NCBI GenBank assembly: GCA_029204225.1
Contig: CM055097.1
Coordinates: forward strand, 74,422,661-74,486,660
Direction: 5' to 3'
DNA from: Diphasiastrum complanatum
Lineage: Eukaryota; Streptophyta; Lycopodiopsida; Lycopodiales; Lycopodiaceae
Length of the DNA stretch: 64,000 bases
In this document: positions 18,088 to 27,548 of the stretch, piece by piece
Position numbering within the stretch: position 1 is the first letter of the stretch
How the letters are laid out: each line of letters begins with the position of its first letter
Translations under genes and position numbers: made by a program
The notes under the pieces: generated by a model
Database searches by the model: none
What the model saw: only the letters and a program-made list of their open reading frames with translations
What the model was told of the DNA's origin: nothing

Positions 18088-19129
18088 TCACAAGTGGTTC
18101 ACCTTTGGCTTCTTCTTCGTGAATGCTTCCTCAGGTGTTATCTTTGGTATGGCAATGGTAGGACTTCTATTTTGAAGATAGGCTGCCGTGCTACATGCTT
18201 CTGACCAAAAATCTTTTGGTAGTTTCATCTCAGCTAGCATAGATCTGGTACTTTCCACAATCGTACGATTCTTGCGCTCAGCTACACCATTGAGAGCAGG
18301 AGTATGAGCTTGCGTAAATTGTCTTTTAATCCCACATTGATCACAAAGATCATTGAAGTCATTAGACTTGTACTCACCTCCACTATCTGATCTTAGGACT
18401 TTGATCGTCCTACTTGTCTGATTTTCGACCAAGGCTTTGAAGCTCTTGTTATCAAATGCATCTGATTTCTTTTTCAAGAAGTAGATCCACGTCTTACGTG
18501 ACATATCATCAATAAAGGTCATGAAATAGAAGGCTTTACCTAAGGACATGGTCCTCATAGGCCCGCATAAATCTGTGTGGATTAAATCCAGGATGTTCTT
18601 TGCTCTTGCGACACCCCCTTTATTGAACTTCTCTTGATGTTTCTTCCCATATACACAAGATTCGCACATCAATTTCAAGTGATCTTCTATGGTAGGCAAT
18701 CATGTTACCATCTCCAATTTTCACATCAAACTGAGGCTTCCCAAGTTCAAGTGACCAAGCCTCTTATGCCACAACTCAGTTTGCGATGGAATGGACAATA
18801 CAAATCCATGTTGCCCTTAATTGTAGCATTCAACCTGTACAATTTTGTATTGGGCTCTCTTACTCCATCCGCAATAACTTTGAACTTTTGGTTCACATCC
18901 TTCATAAAGCAATGATCATGGGCGAATTCTACTTTCAACTTTTGATCAGTAATGACTCCAACAGAAAGTAGATTTTTCTTCAAACTCGGTATGTAAAGTA
19001 CCTCCCTGATCATCCTGCTTTTGCCATCAGGTAGTTGGATTGAAACGGTGCCTATCCCCTTGATCTTGCACACCTCACCATTTGCTTGTGAAACAGATGT
19101 TCCATTATCCAACACCTTCAAACTACTGA
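18088..19129 (-). pseudogene. Copia A protease C-terminus and integrase core
   Basis: Frame 19121-18747 covers the end of protease and the pre-integrase region (REVLYIPSLKKNLLSVG). A frameshift near 18785 follows, within the WHKRLGH zinc-binding part. The integrase core (18699-18088) has CESCVYGK, IHTDLCGP (catalytic Asp), SDSGGEYKS (second Asp) and NGVAERKNRT (Glu), that is, the full D-D-E set, and DFWSEA. Catalytic residues are present, but the frame breaks mean no complete protein. Confidence 0.9.
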
Positions 19130-20079
19130 ACTAATTTTTGTTACCTGTCATGTGTCTTGTGGCTCCTGAGTCAATATACCATGCTTGATCATCTTGATTA
19201 GATAACAATGCAGATATGAAGATGCTAGAGTCTTCAATCTCACCCTCATCGACAAGGTTACTTGCTTGTTTTGGTTTTCCCTTGCCTTGTTCCGCCAGGA
19301 ATTTGCGACATTCACTCTTCCAATGGCCCTTTTTACCACAATGGAAGCACTTACCTTTCTTCTTAGTTTTACTGGAAGATCCCTCATCCTCTTGAGACTT
19401 GGCAAATTGCTGCTTAGACTTCTTCTTGCCCTTGCCCTTGCCTTGTTTTTGGCATGTCGCAAGTGGCTGATCGTCAGTATTTTGATGTCTAGCTTTCACC
19501 ATTTCTCACCGTTGCTCTTCCTGCATCAAGATTCTTGTGAGCTCATCAAAGGTTGGCAATCTTTCTCTTGATGCTATTCTGCTCACAAACATCTGATAGG
19601 GTTCTGCAATGCCGCACAATGCATTGTGCACCAGCTCCACATCACGTATGCGCTCACCAATAGAATGCAGTTCATCTCTCATTGTCTTGATTCTGATCAT
19701 GTACGTTTGAATGTGCTCTCCTTGCTCCATGCGGGCACAATTCAACTTTGACTTCAGAAACATGATTCTTGACGGATTTGATGTCTCGAACTGCTCCTTT
19801 AGCACATCCCATGCCTGTCTGGGTGTAATAGCATCACAAATGTGGGTAATGATGTGATCCTTCACTGACAAGTTAATGAAGGTCAAAGCGTTCCTCATCT
19901 TTTTGTCGAATACTTTGATGTCTGCTTTATTTGGCGGCCTTCTCTCATCACTTGGTGACAACTTCCCACATGTCTTTCTCCATCAGTATGTTTTTCATTT
20001 TGAATTTCCACATTGCATAGTTGGAAATCCCATCCAATTTGCTACTTTCACTCAAAATGGACTCTCCCATGTTTGCCAT
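19130..20079 (-). pseudogene. Copia A gag with zinc knuckle and protease start
   Basis: Starts with an ATG at 20079. Reads SNYAMWKFKMKNIL, then shifts frame near 19955. The frame 19961-19506 is the UBN2-type capsid region (AWDVLKEQFE, LKSKLNCARM). An in-frame TGA at 19506-19508 precedes the basic region, the CCHC knuckle CFHCGKKGHWKSEC and the protease active site WYIDSGATRHMTG. Another in-frame TAG closes it at about 19131. Confidence 0.9.
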
Positions 20080-21378
20080 CGCAAAACTGCTTGAAACTTC
20101 TGCCTTAGGCTAAGAACAGTATGCCGAGGCCAATAGTGATGTCAGAAGTTAAAAATAATGACCTGCACTTTTTCCCTTACCAGGCCACTCGCCGCTTTTC
20201 CACCAATTTGAAAGCCAAATCGGCGTCGCCTTCCGAAATGCACTCAGTCGTCAACTCCCAACAACGTGCCCAGTGGAATGGTGAAATCACTTCTGGCGTA
20301 CTCCGAACACTTTCTCTGCTATAGTCACTCTGTTTTGCTGTACCGTACTTGCGAGTACAGTTTGGGTGCCCTTCGTTTGGAGGTTATAGCCTTTCGTTTG
20401 GGTCAAAACGGGCAAAGGACCCAAAAATAGGGACTTTTCTAGTTTTTGAACTGTTTCTTCACCTTGAAGAAACTTCACTCTTCACTTGTGAAGGGACACA
20501 ACTCAACTTTCAGTATGAGAATTTTTAATGAAGTTGAAGGCCAAAATGCACTTCACTTCTTCAGGGCCCTGTTCAAAGCCCATCCAATGGCTGAACCAAA
20601 TCTTGTGGTCCAAGTTTCTCTCCCATCACAAGTTCTGGACCGTCGATGCATTTGACACCTCATCCAAAGGTCCAAACTGCATCTGGGCGTTGAACCGCAC
20701 TCCTGCAGTCACTATGGCCTTTGAGACACTACAGTATCCATCGCGTTGGGCGCGCTAACAGCCCATGACCTCCCTGTCTGCGGCCGCGCCTCCCCACTCT
20801 CAAAATTGTCTGATCTAACTCGCCTGTGGATCGTTTTGAGCACGATTTGAGGCCTGGAGCAGGGTCGCGCTACTGATTCCAAGACTGTAGAGTGTTCACT
20901 CAAGAAATTCCACGGAGAAACTGTGATTTTAGCTCAACTTGACAAAGTGGCTTTTTTTACCTTTTTACCGCAAATCTGCTAGGTTAACTGTCTGGAGACA
21001 AATATCTGACATAAACCTTAGAATCTCTCCATGGCTGGTTGACAATGTGATTAACTTCCTTCATGTCCTTACGACATCCAAAACGGTGCACAAACAACAA
21101 AGAAATCTCCAGTTATGTATAAAAATCGTAACCCTAAGCCCGGTTTCAATTTTCAGCTAGCTTCAGAATTGTCAAATTTTCACCAAATTTTTTCTTGTCT
21201 GATGCTATGCACAGGCTAATAATCCCTCTGCTGAGCTTAGCAAGCCTCTATAGACTAGAAACCGTGCACCACTGCTTCTCTTTCTGTCTTCAACCCACCG
21301 TAAACCCCGAACTCTCAGAAGACAGTTCTTCCGAAGCTCTCTTCAACGGCGACGCTGTACTGTGTACACTCCCTGTAC

Positions 21379-21391
21379 GGCTCTAATACCA
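21379..21391 (-). other. Copia A primer-binding site
   Basis: The minus strand reads TGGTATTAGAGCC directly after the 5' LTR. The classical plant copia site, complementary to initiator tRNA-Met, is TGGTATCAGAGC; one base differs. Confidence 0.88.
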
Positions 21392-21665
21392 ACTTAGAAT
21401 TTGCTTTGCACAAGAACGCAAATCATGCTACACAGTAACACAGACAGAAAACACTCTCCACAACAAGCTCACATAGCAACTGTATTTCTCAAAATGAAAT
21501 TACACTGTACATATAGTTGTTCACTCAGGCAACCCATGCATGACCCAGGTTGTCGTTGGCGGAATGCGTGTCCCGTCGACTTGCCTCGTGGCGAGGCCAA
21601 CTGATCCTTATCCACTGATAGGACCCGCAGTACAGTAACATAATGATTCTACTTTAATTCTAACT
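21392..21665 (-). repeat. Copia A 5' LTR
   Basis: The 274-bp partner of the left LTR. Differences are mostly transitions (for example CACGTG versus TGCGTG in the centre). Confidence 0.93.
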
Positions 21666-21670
21666 CTATA

Positions 21671-22300
21671 GTATGGATGTCTATTGACGTCACTGATAGA
21701 AAATCTTTTTTGAGGCTTGAACGAGGTGTGATTTGGGTTTTGACAGAGCCAATCATGTGGTTTAAGTGGAAAGTGGAAGCTGGAAATCCGTTCTGGCTCT
21801 ACAGGTGTAGCTAACCTTTAAGCTATGCATTTGGATTTTGTATCCCCCATGCTAAACACTTACAATCTTGAAGAATACGAGCAGCATCGTCCCGCATTTG
21901 TAAGCATTGAACCCTCGGCAATTCGTGATCATGATCACGTGGGGGGGAAGGCCCTGCCCCGAGGGCCTTCTGTGCTGGGAGGGCCCTTGCCTGAGGGCGT
22001 GAGCCCGAGGGTAGGGCCCGACTTGCATGGAAGGCCCGAGGGGTTCAGGCCTTCCCCTGCGTAATGACATGTCTAAGATTTTAATCTTTGATAGATTATG
22101 GACAGAATCGATGGTGCCTTTACTGCAGGATGAGAATTCTGGATCGATGCAAGCAAATTCCAACTCTGGAGGTGTATCAAAAACACAAAGAAAAATCGAA
22201 GACCTGGCATTACGTGCAGAAGAAGTTAGAGAGTCAACTTCTAGCTTTGGATGACCTTCAAGATAGGGCTTTTGAGGAAACTCAGTTGTGCTAGTATGAA
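21671..22300 (+). other. Possible host-gene exons next to copia A
   Basis: Directly right of the element a frame reads VWMSIDVTDRKSFLRLERG, then VIWVLTEPIMWFKWKVEAG, ending in WLYR at a donor-like CTACAG|GTGTAG (21804/21805). A second candidate exon begins after the strong acceptor TTTACTGCAG (22118-22127) and reads RILDRCKQIPTLEVYQKH followed by a Lys/Glu-rich helix to 22294. The composition is protein-like, but I recognise no family. These may be exons of the gene that copia A entered. Confidence 0.3.
21941..22070 (+). repeat. GC-rich interspersed repeat, copy 1
   Basis: A GC-rich island in AT-rich DNA. Shares GGGCCCTTGCC, GAGGGCG, AGGGCCC, GACTTGCA and GAAGGCCCGAGG with 63120-63245 in the same order. 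Both are followed within about 50 bp by GGACAGAATC. Confidence 0.8.
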
Positions 22301-23484
22301 AGTGGTGAAGAGTCAACAATTGCGAAGGAAGTTGTTTCTTGTGGCTAATTGAGTGAGAGATAGTAATAGTTGTGGAAGAAGTCTTTCACTGAACACTACA
22401 TATCTTAATGGAAAAAGTCTTTCACAGAACCTGAGAGGCAGTAAGAAGTTGTCTTAATTCTTATATCTTGCTCTATCGTGTGCTGTTGCTTGAATTCAAA
22501 GCCATCATAAACATTGAATGTTTCTTTTTTAAGAATTAAGATTTCCAACTTTGTTTCTCAAATCCAGCCTTGTAGTTCGATGGTCGAGGTTGCCTTGTAT
22601 TGTTTTTTTTTCAATGACGGTTTGATAAACCATTGCACTTTCAAATCTGATATGAAGTTTGATAGTTTAGAAATGAGTACTAATTTCAAAGATTAGCCCC
22701 CCGCTACCCCCCAAGTTGGAAGGGCTAAAAGTTGAATCATGCATGTGATAGTTTGTTCTGAAATTTATATAAATATTCAAGTGATGTGTATAATATATTT
22801 ATTGTGAATCTATACAAGTAAAAAACAAAGGTGCATGCCAAAATGACATTTTTGAATTGTATGTGCAAGTCTACTATAACGGCCAAATTTTTAGAAAGCT
22901 TGTATTTTATGGCCAAAATGGCTTTTGACGGTCAATACGGTTGTCAAACTGTAAGGCTGCTCAAATCTATACGGAATATAACATGTGAGTGGAGGTCATG
23001 GTTAGCTTGTAAATAATTCTTTTCTACGTTTTCTCTTTCTAAGACTTACAGATGAAGAGCAACTCTATCCATCGTGGCTAGAACTTTAAGCTCAATGCGT
23101 TTCAACCTTCTGAGGCTTGAAAAAGGATTTGATTGAATATGTTTTCTATGAGTAGAGGTTGCTTTTGGCTCGTTTCTTTCTCTTAAATTTCAATCACCTT
23201 TGCGCTAGTGATATTTAGCTTAGCAGTGCTCATTCTAGTCACCCTCAATGCGAATCCTTTCAATTGTTGTATGCAAATACCTCTATAGTTGCACGGTCTA
23301 CATAAATACACTAGAATCACTAACATGTGTATAATTGACACGGAAGAAGTATCGAGTACAATTTCCAAAGGCGTTTTAAACTATCTACTATGTTGATTTG
23401 ATTCGATTCGACAATCTAAATGTAGGGCCTTAATCCATCTCATAAATGCATTAGTTAAGCATTCTTAAACTGTACAACTATCCC
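22301..23484. other. No gene seen
   Basis: AT-rich, with short open frames only (22514-22696, 22831-23016) that show no recognisable motif. No repeat structure noted. Confidence 0.5.
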
Positions 23485-23493
23485 CCCCCCCCA

Positions 23494-23527
<34 letters not shown>

Positions 23528-23566
23528 GAATGTATGTATATATATGTATATGTATGTATGTATATG

Positions 23567-23599
<33 letters not shown>

Positions 23600-23627
23600 A
23601 TGTATGAATGTACGTATATGTATACCC

Positions 23628-23666
<39 letters not shown>

Positions 23667-23668
23667 TT
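23485..23668. repeat. Compound CA/TA/TG microsatellite
   Basis: C10, then CA, ATGTATAT words, TG, CA and TA arrays in succession. It ends directly at a Helitron 3' end. Confidence 0.93.
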
Positions 23669-23703
23669 TCCATTGCCCGTCAACGATGGGCACTCTTTAC
23701 TAG
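23669..23703 (+). mobile_element. Helitron 3' terminus
   Basis: A CCATTGCCCGTC stem (GCCCGTC-AAC-GATGGGC, one mismatch), then ACTCTTTACTAG. A subterminal hairpin followed about 10 bp later by CTAG is the Helitron 3' signature. The body to the left has been replaced by microsatellite. Confidence 0.75.
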
Positions 23704-23935
23704 TCTATATATATATTTAAACTTATCTACAGTTTTGTGCACGTGTATAAGTGCACCCATGCACCTTCCTCCCCTCACCCATGCATGAGCTTTTTCTAAC
23801 TAAAAAACTTGGGGAGGAGGATGCATGTATCAGGAAAGGGATACATGGCCCTCCTCCCCATGCATGCATCTAAGGGGCCCACTCCAAATTCAAATTATCC
23901 TTTACCAACACACATAGTGTTTTGAAGTCACTTCT
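23704..23935 (+). mobile_element. Helitron 5' part, head-to-tail with previous
   Basis: Begins TCTATATATATATTTAAAC exactly after the preceding CTAG, then the conserved body with GGGGAGGAGGATGCATG arms. The 3' part is missing after about TAGTGTTTTGAAG. Confidence 0.75.
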
Positions 23936-24014
23936 TACTTTATCCACCACATCAATCTAATGTTGAGACACACCTTTGAAACCTCCTCATTCACCCTTGT
24001 CGCAATCTAGATCG

Positions 24015-24016
24015 AG

Positions 24017-24068
<52 letters not shown>
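24015..24068. repeat. (GA)n microsatellite
   Basis: About 50 bp of GA within a second repeat family. Confidence 0.95.
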
Positions 24069-24069
<1 letters not shown>

Positions 24070-24077
<8 letters not shown>

Positions 24078-24298
24078 ACGGAACGGGGGTCGAAATTTGA
24101 ACTTGAAAGGTGTGTGTTTGCTTATGTCAAAAGAGAGAAAAAAAAAAAAGTATGCTATGTGTTATTTTTTTACGATTTTTTCTCAAACATATTTTAGCTT
24201 TTTTTTTTTGCAAATGCGTGACATGTTTCACGGGCAGAGCGTGACAAATTTTTGGCGGCACATGGTTAATTTTTTGACGGCAACCCTTACATTCTCTC

Positions 24299-24303
<5 letters not shown>
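24070..24303 (+). repeat. Interspersed repeat R2, copy 1
   Basis: Matches 39090-39290: TTGAAA..TGTGTGTG, AAAAAAGTATG, TGTGTTATTTTTT, GAGCGTGACAAATTTT, GGCGGCACA, GTTAATTTTT, ACGGCAACCCTTACA and TCTCTCTCT. Non-coding. The nature of the family is unknown. Confidence 0.75.
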
Positions 24304-24335
<32 letters not shown>

Positions 24336-24336
<1 letters not shown>

Positions 24337-24480
24337 TAGTAAAGAGTGCCCGTCGTTGATGGGCAATGGAGGCCGATCTTCATAGAAATGCAATTTTATT
24401 TCAACCTTTCCAGTGGAAAGTTTGATAATTTAAAAAATCCTTAGAGCACCCTTCAAATTTTTTATAATGAAAGTCTAGGT
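24336..24480 (-). mobile_element. Helitron 3' part, reverse orientation
   Basis: CTAG at 24336-24339 preceded (minus strand) by GGGCACTCTTTA and the GCCCATC-AAC-GACGGGC hairpin. The body matches the 3' half of the other copies (CTTCATAGAAATG, GGAAAG, TTAGAGCACCCTTCAAA) and then diverges. A (TA)n array adjoins the CTAG. Confidence 0.8.
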
Positions 24481-24971
24481 TTTAGGGTTTCTAAGAAATG
24501 ATAAATTCATGTTGGATATGTGTTACAGTGAAAGCACAAATGTGTGATTTGATTTTTGGTTGCAAACTACATGTTTGCAATGCAATTACAATCATTTAGG
24601 ACTTGACTCCTGAATCTTGAATCTCTCTTTCTAATATACAATGGTTTCAAGACTTAGTGTGATGATTTGTTAGATTTAGAAAGAGTGAAAGTTCAAAATT
24701 TAGTTTTACAGCCTAGACTATTGGTATTTGACTCTTAAGTAATCAGCATAGATGGCATAAACATATCATACATGCATAGATCCCACAAATGTGTTCTCCT
24801 CTCCTAAGAATGGTAGAACATGTTTTACCAAAGAGGCTATAGTGCATCATAATAAGTGAACTAGGATTGGCTGAGGGGTTGGTAGGGAGAGAGTGAATGC
24901 ATATTCCCAAGCTTCTTTCGACATAGGCGGTCACCAGAAGTTTGACTCTGAAGCGTATGCTTGGTGCTCAT
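24481..24971. other. No gene seen
   Basis: AT-rich DNA without motifs. The short minus-strand frame 24743-24934 is unremarkable. Confidence 0.5.
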
Positions 24972-25420
24972 AGCTAATTGCGACTTTTAATCTTCTTCCG
25001 AGTCCTCTATTGCTTCTTTTTGTATCTTCTGGGCCCTTTATAGCTAACTGCGACTCCTTTCTGTGTCTTCTGAGTCATCTATTGCTTCTTTTTGTATCTT
25101 CTAAGCCCTATATAGCTAATCGCGACTCCTTTCTGTATCTTATGAGTCCTCTATTACTTCTTTCGGTACCTTTTGAGTCCTCTATAGCTAATTGCAACTC
25201 CTTTTTGTATCTTTGGGCCCTCTGTTGCTGATCTGTGAATCAGGAAGCTCTATTAATATTTTCTAATTAGTATCCTACTCCTGTTTGGCATTTGTAGTTT
25301 GTATAGCTAGCCTTTTCTATTGCTACTTTCTATGCCTTTTGAGTCCTCTATAGCTAATCACGACTTCTTTCTATATCTTTTGAGTCCTATGTAGCTAATC
25401 GCAACTCCCTTCTGTACATA
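24972..25420 (+). repeat. Minisatellite, about 72-bp unit
   Basis: Units start at AGCTAAT(T/C)GCGACT with inner words CTTCTGAGTCCTCTAT and GCTTCTTTTTGTATCTTCT. Three regular units (24972 to about 25185) are followed by a disrupted unit and two shorter ones. Confidence 0.85.
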
Positions 25421-25424
25421 CACA

Positions 25425-25545
25425 CACATACATCGGCCACCCGCCAACGACCATCGGCTTTCCTCCTAAACCATCGGCCACCATCCAAATCATCGGCCAT
25501 CACCTACATCGTCGCTCGCCTGTCAACGATGGGCATACTGTGGTC
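25425..25545 (+). mobile_element. Helitron-like 3' region with CATCGGCC subrepeats
   Basis: Several CATCGGCCAC / CAACGACCATCGG subrepeats precede CCTGTCAACGATGGGC (hairpin) and ATACTGTGG. The same subrepeats in reverse orientation precede the Helitron end at 31331. The terminal CTAG is not preserved. Confidence 0.5.
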
Positions 25546-25789
25546 CCTACCACTGATGAGCCAACACTAACCAACAAAGGATGATATTTTGATTGTATAA
25601 TTGTCCGTGCCACTGATCAGCCAACACTAACCAAAACAACTCATTTTCTCAAATGAGCATTATCGTATATGAAATACCCTTAGGATCCTTTTGGGCCAAA
25701 CAAATTGTATCGACATATTCACTAAGGTATTGTGGACTTGTAGAGTTTGTTTGTACAAAAGTCATGTGGTCCAAAGCCATTCAGCCCAA

Positions 25790-26262
25790 ACACACACTCA
25801 CACACACATCCTTAAAGACCCACTCTAACCCTTACCCTAAGTACACACACACACACACATGCACACAAACACAATGCACACACAAATACACGCACATCGC
25901 ACAACACACAACACATAGTGCGCACACCCACAAACACACGTAGACCCACACACACACCCATACATGCACACACACACACACTTTCGAGCTCTCTCACACC
26001 CGCACCCCAAACTCTAAACCCTAACACACATACACATGCACACACACACCACACACACACACACAGTCTAAGCCTAAAGCCTAAAGCCTAAAGCTACAGC
26101 CTAATCCTAATCCACAACCCACACACACACTCCCTAAACACACGCACACACACACACACACACCCTCCATAAACACACACATACACACACACACAACACA
26201 CACACAACACACACACACACACACACTCGCACGCGCGCGCACACACACACACACACACATGA
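25790..26262. repeat. CA-rich degenerate microsatellite with CCTAA words
   Basis: Interrupted CA arrays mixed with CCCTAA, TAAACCCTAA and a short GCCTAAA tandem (about 26069-26098). Ser/Val/Cys repeat frames are artefacts. Confidence 0.9.
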
Positions 26263-26350
26263 CGTCCAACATTGCGGCATTGACGCACGTCTGCGCCATC
26301 GACGCACGTCCGCCCTTGCCCATCAATAATGGGCACAAGCAATCTACCTT
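26263..26350 (+). mobile_element. Possible decayed Helitron 3' end
   Basis: CTTGCCCATCAATAATGGGCAC resembles the hairpin of the family, split by sequence changes, and is followed by AAGCAATCTAC where CTAG would be expected. Confidence 0.35.
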
Positions 26351-26459
26351 TCTTAGTGCAAGACCAATCTACCTTTCTTAGTGTTGGAATTTTTCTCTTA
26401 ATTACATAAGAATCTATTGCTTAAATATCATCTTTTCTCTACAAATGCTTTAAACAAGG

Positions 26460-26815
26460 TGAAACATTAACTCGAATTTTTGAAACGACTTGATTTTTTA
26501 TAGAAAGACTCGAATTTTTGAACGATTCAAATTTTCTGAATGACTCAAATTTTTTCAATGACTCGAATTCTTCAAACGACTCGACTTTTTGAAAAGACTC
26601 GAATTGTTCAAACGACTCGAATTTTTATAACGACTCGAATTTTTTCAATGGATCGAATTTTTTCAAAATATCGCATTTTTCCAATGACACAAATTTTTTC
26701 AATGACTTGAACTTTTCATAAGACTCAATTTTTTCCAAAGTATTGAATTTTTCTTAAGACTCAAATTTTTCGAGATTCAAATTTTTCGAGACTCGAATTT
26801 TTTTAATGACTCGAT
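26460..26815. repeat. TCGAATTTTT-type degenerate repeat
   Basis: About 20 units of the pattern (A)GACTCGAATTTTT(C/G)AA with 15-19 bp spacing and heavy drift. No coding potential. Confidence 0.85.
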
Positions 26816-27548
26816 TCTAAGTGGCATTAGCTCTTTGAAGCACAATATCTTAGTGAGAAAAATCACAAGTTTTGATTTTGAATTTCATTCCAAGTCTTAA
26901 AAAGTAGAGTAATTGGTGGAATCCAATAGGAGTGATTGAATTCAATTTGTTGAGCAAAAATTGACATAGTATGTATGAAACTCAAATTGTTTATATTCAA
27001 CTTTCTTTGTGAGAGTGTGAGGGTCAATTTGTGATGCCATTGGATGTCTAGAATGAGGAGGAGTCCATATTTGAGTATTCATGCATGGTTGAGATCTTTG
27101 TGAATCTCTAGTTGTTGTCTAATTTTTAAGCTATGTAAAAAATTGGTGGTATAGTTTGTTTTCAAATCAAATCAAATTCATTCTAAATCTCAAGAGTGAG
27201 ATTATTTGGGTCAAGAGTGAGTCCAAAAGAAGTGATTAAGTTTGATTTTCATGTGTTTGAAACAAAACCCATATTTTGTTCAAGAATCTCAAGTGTTGAG
27301 AGAACTAGTCAAGTGAAAAGGAAAATCTAGGTGTCAAATCTTTTCATATCCATTTCAACTTTCAAAAGAAAGAGTCATTGGTATTTGGTGAGTCCAATAG
27401 AAGAGTGGATCTGATTTCTTTTGTGATTTGATTCAAAGAATGTATGCTTTTGTCTTATTGATCAAAGCAAAGTTTCCAAGTGACTAGTCATTAGTGTGAA
27501 GATTGATTCTTAGGTTTGTGAGTTAGATCTTTTGTAGATCCTTCTAGA
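26816..27548. other. No gene seen
   Basis: AT-rich, GA/TTG-rich plus strand, no open frame of note. Could be decayed leader of the copia C element that follows. Confidence 0.4.

Larger units (their letters stand above)
15626..21665 (-). mobile_element. Copia element A, full-length Ty1-copia retrotransposon
   Basis: A 6040-bp element on the minus strand. Two 274-bp LTRs (15626-15899 and 21392-21665) differ at a few scattered positions. A 5-bp direct repeat CTATA flanks it (15621-15625 and 21666-21670). A primer-binding site like initiator tRNA-Met and a polypurine tract sit in the expected places. Domains run gag, protease, integrase, RT, RNase H from right to left, the copia order. Several stops and frameshifts kill the coding region. 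A non-coding leader of about 1.3 kb lies between PBS and gag. Similar LTRs with intact structure suggest a moderately young insertion. Confidence 0.95.

Noticed and set aside
21852-22319. 155-codon minus-strand frame
   Set aside because: It runs through the GC-rich repeat and opposite the possible exons on the plus strand; no motif or splice signal supports it.
24972-25420. Regularly spaced repeat considered as a CRISPR-like array
   Set aside because: The units are contiguous and diverged, with no unique spacers, in a plant nuclear context; it is a minisatellite.
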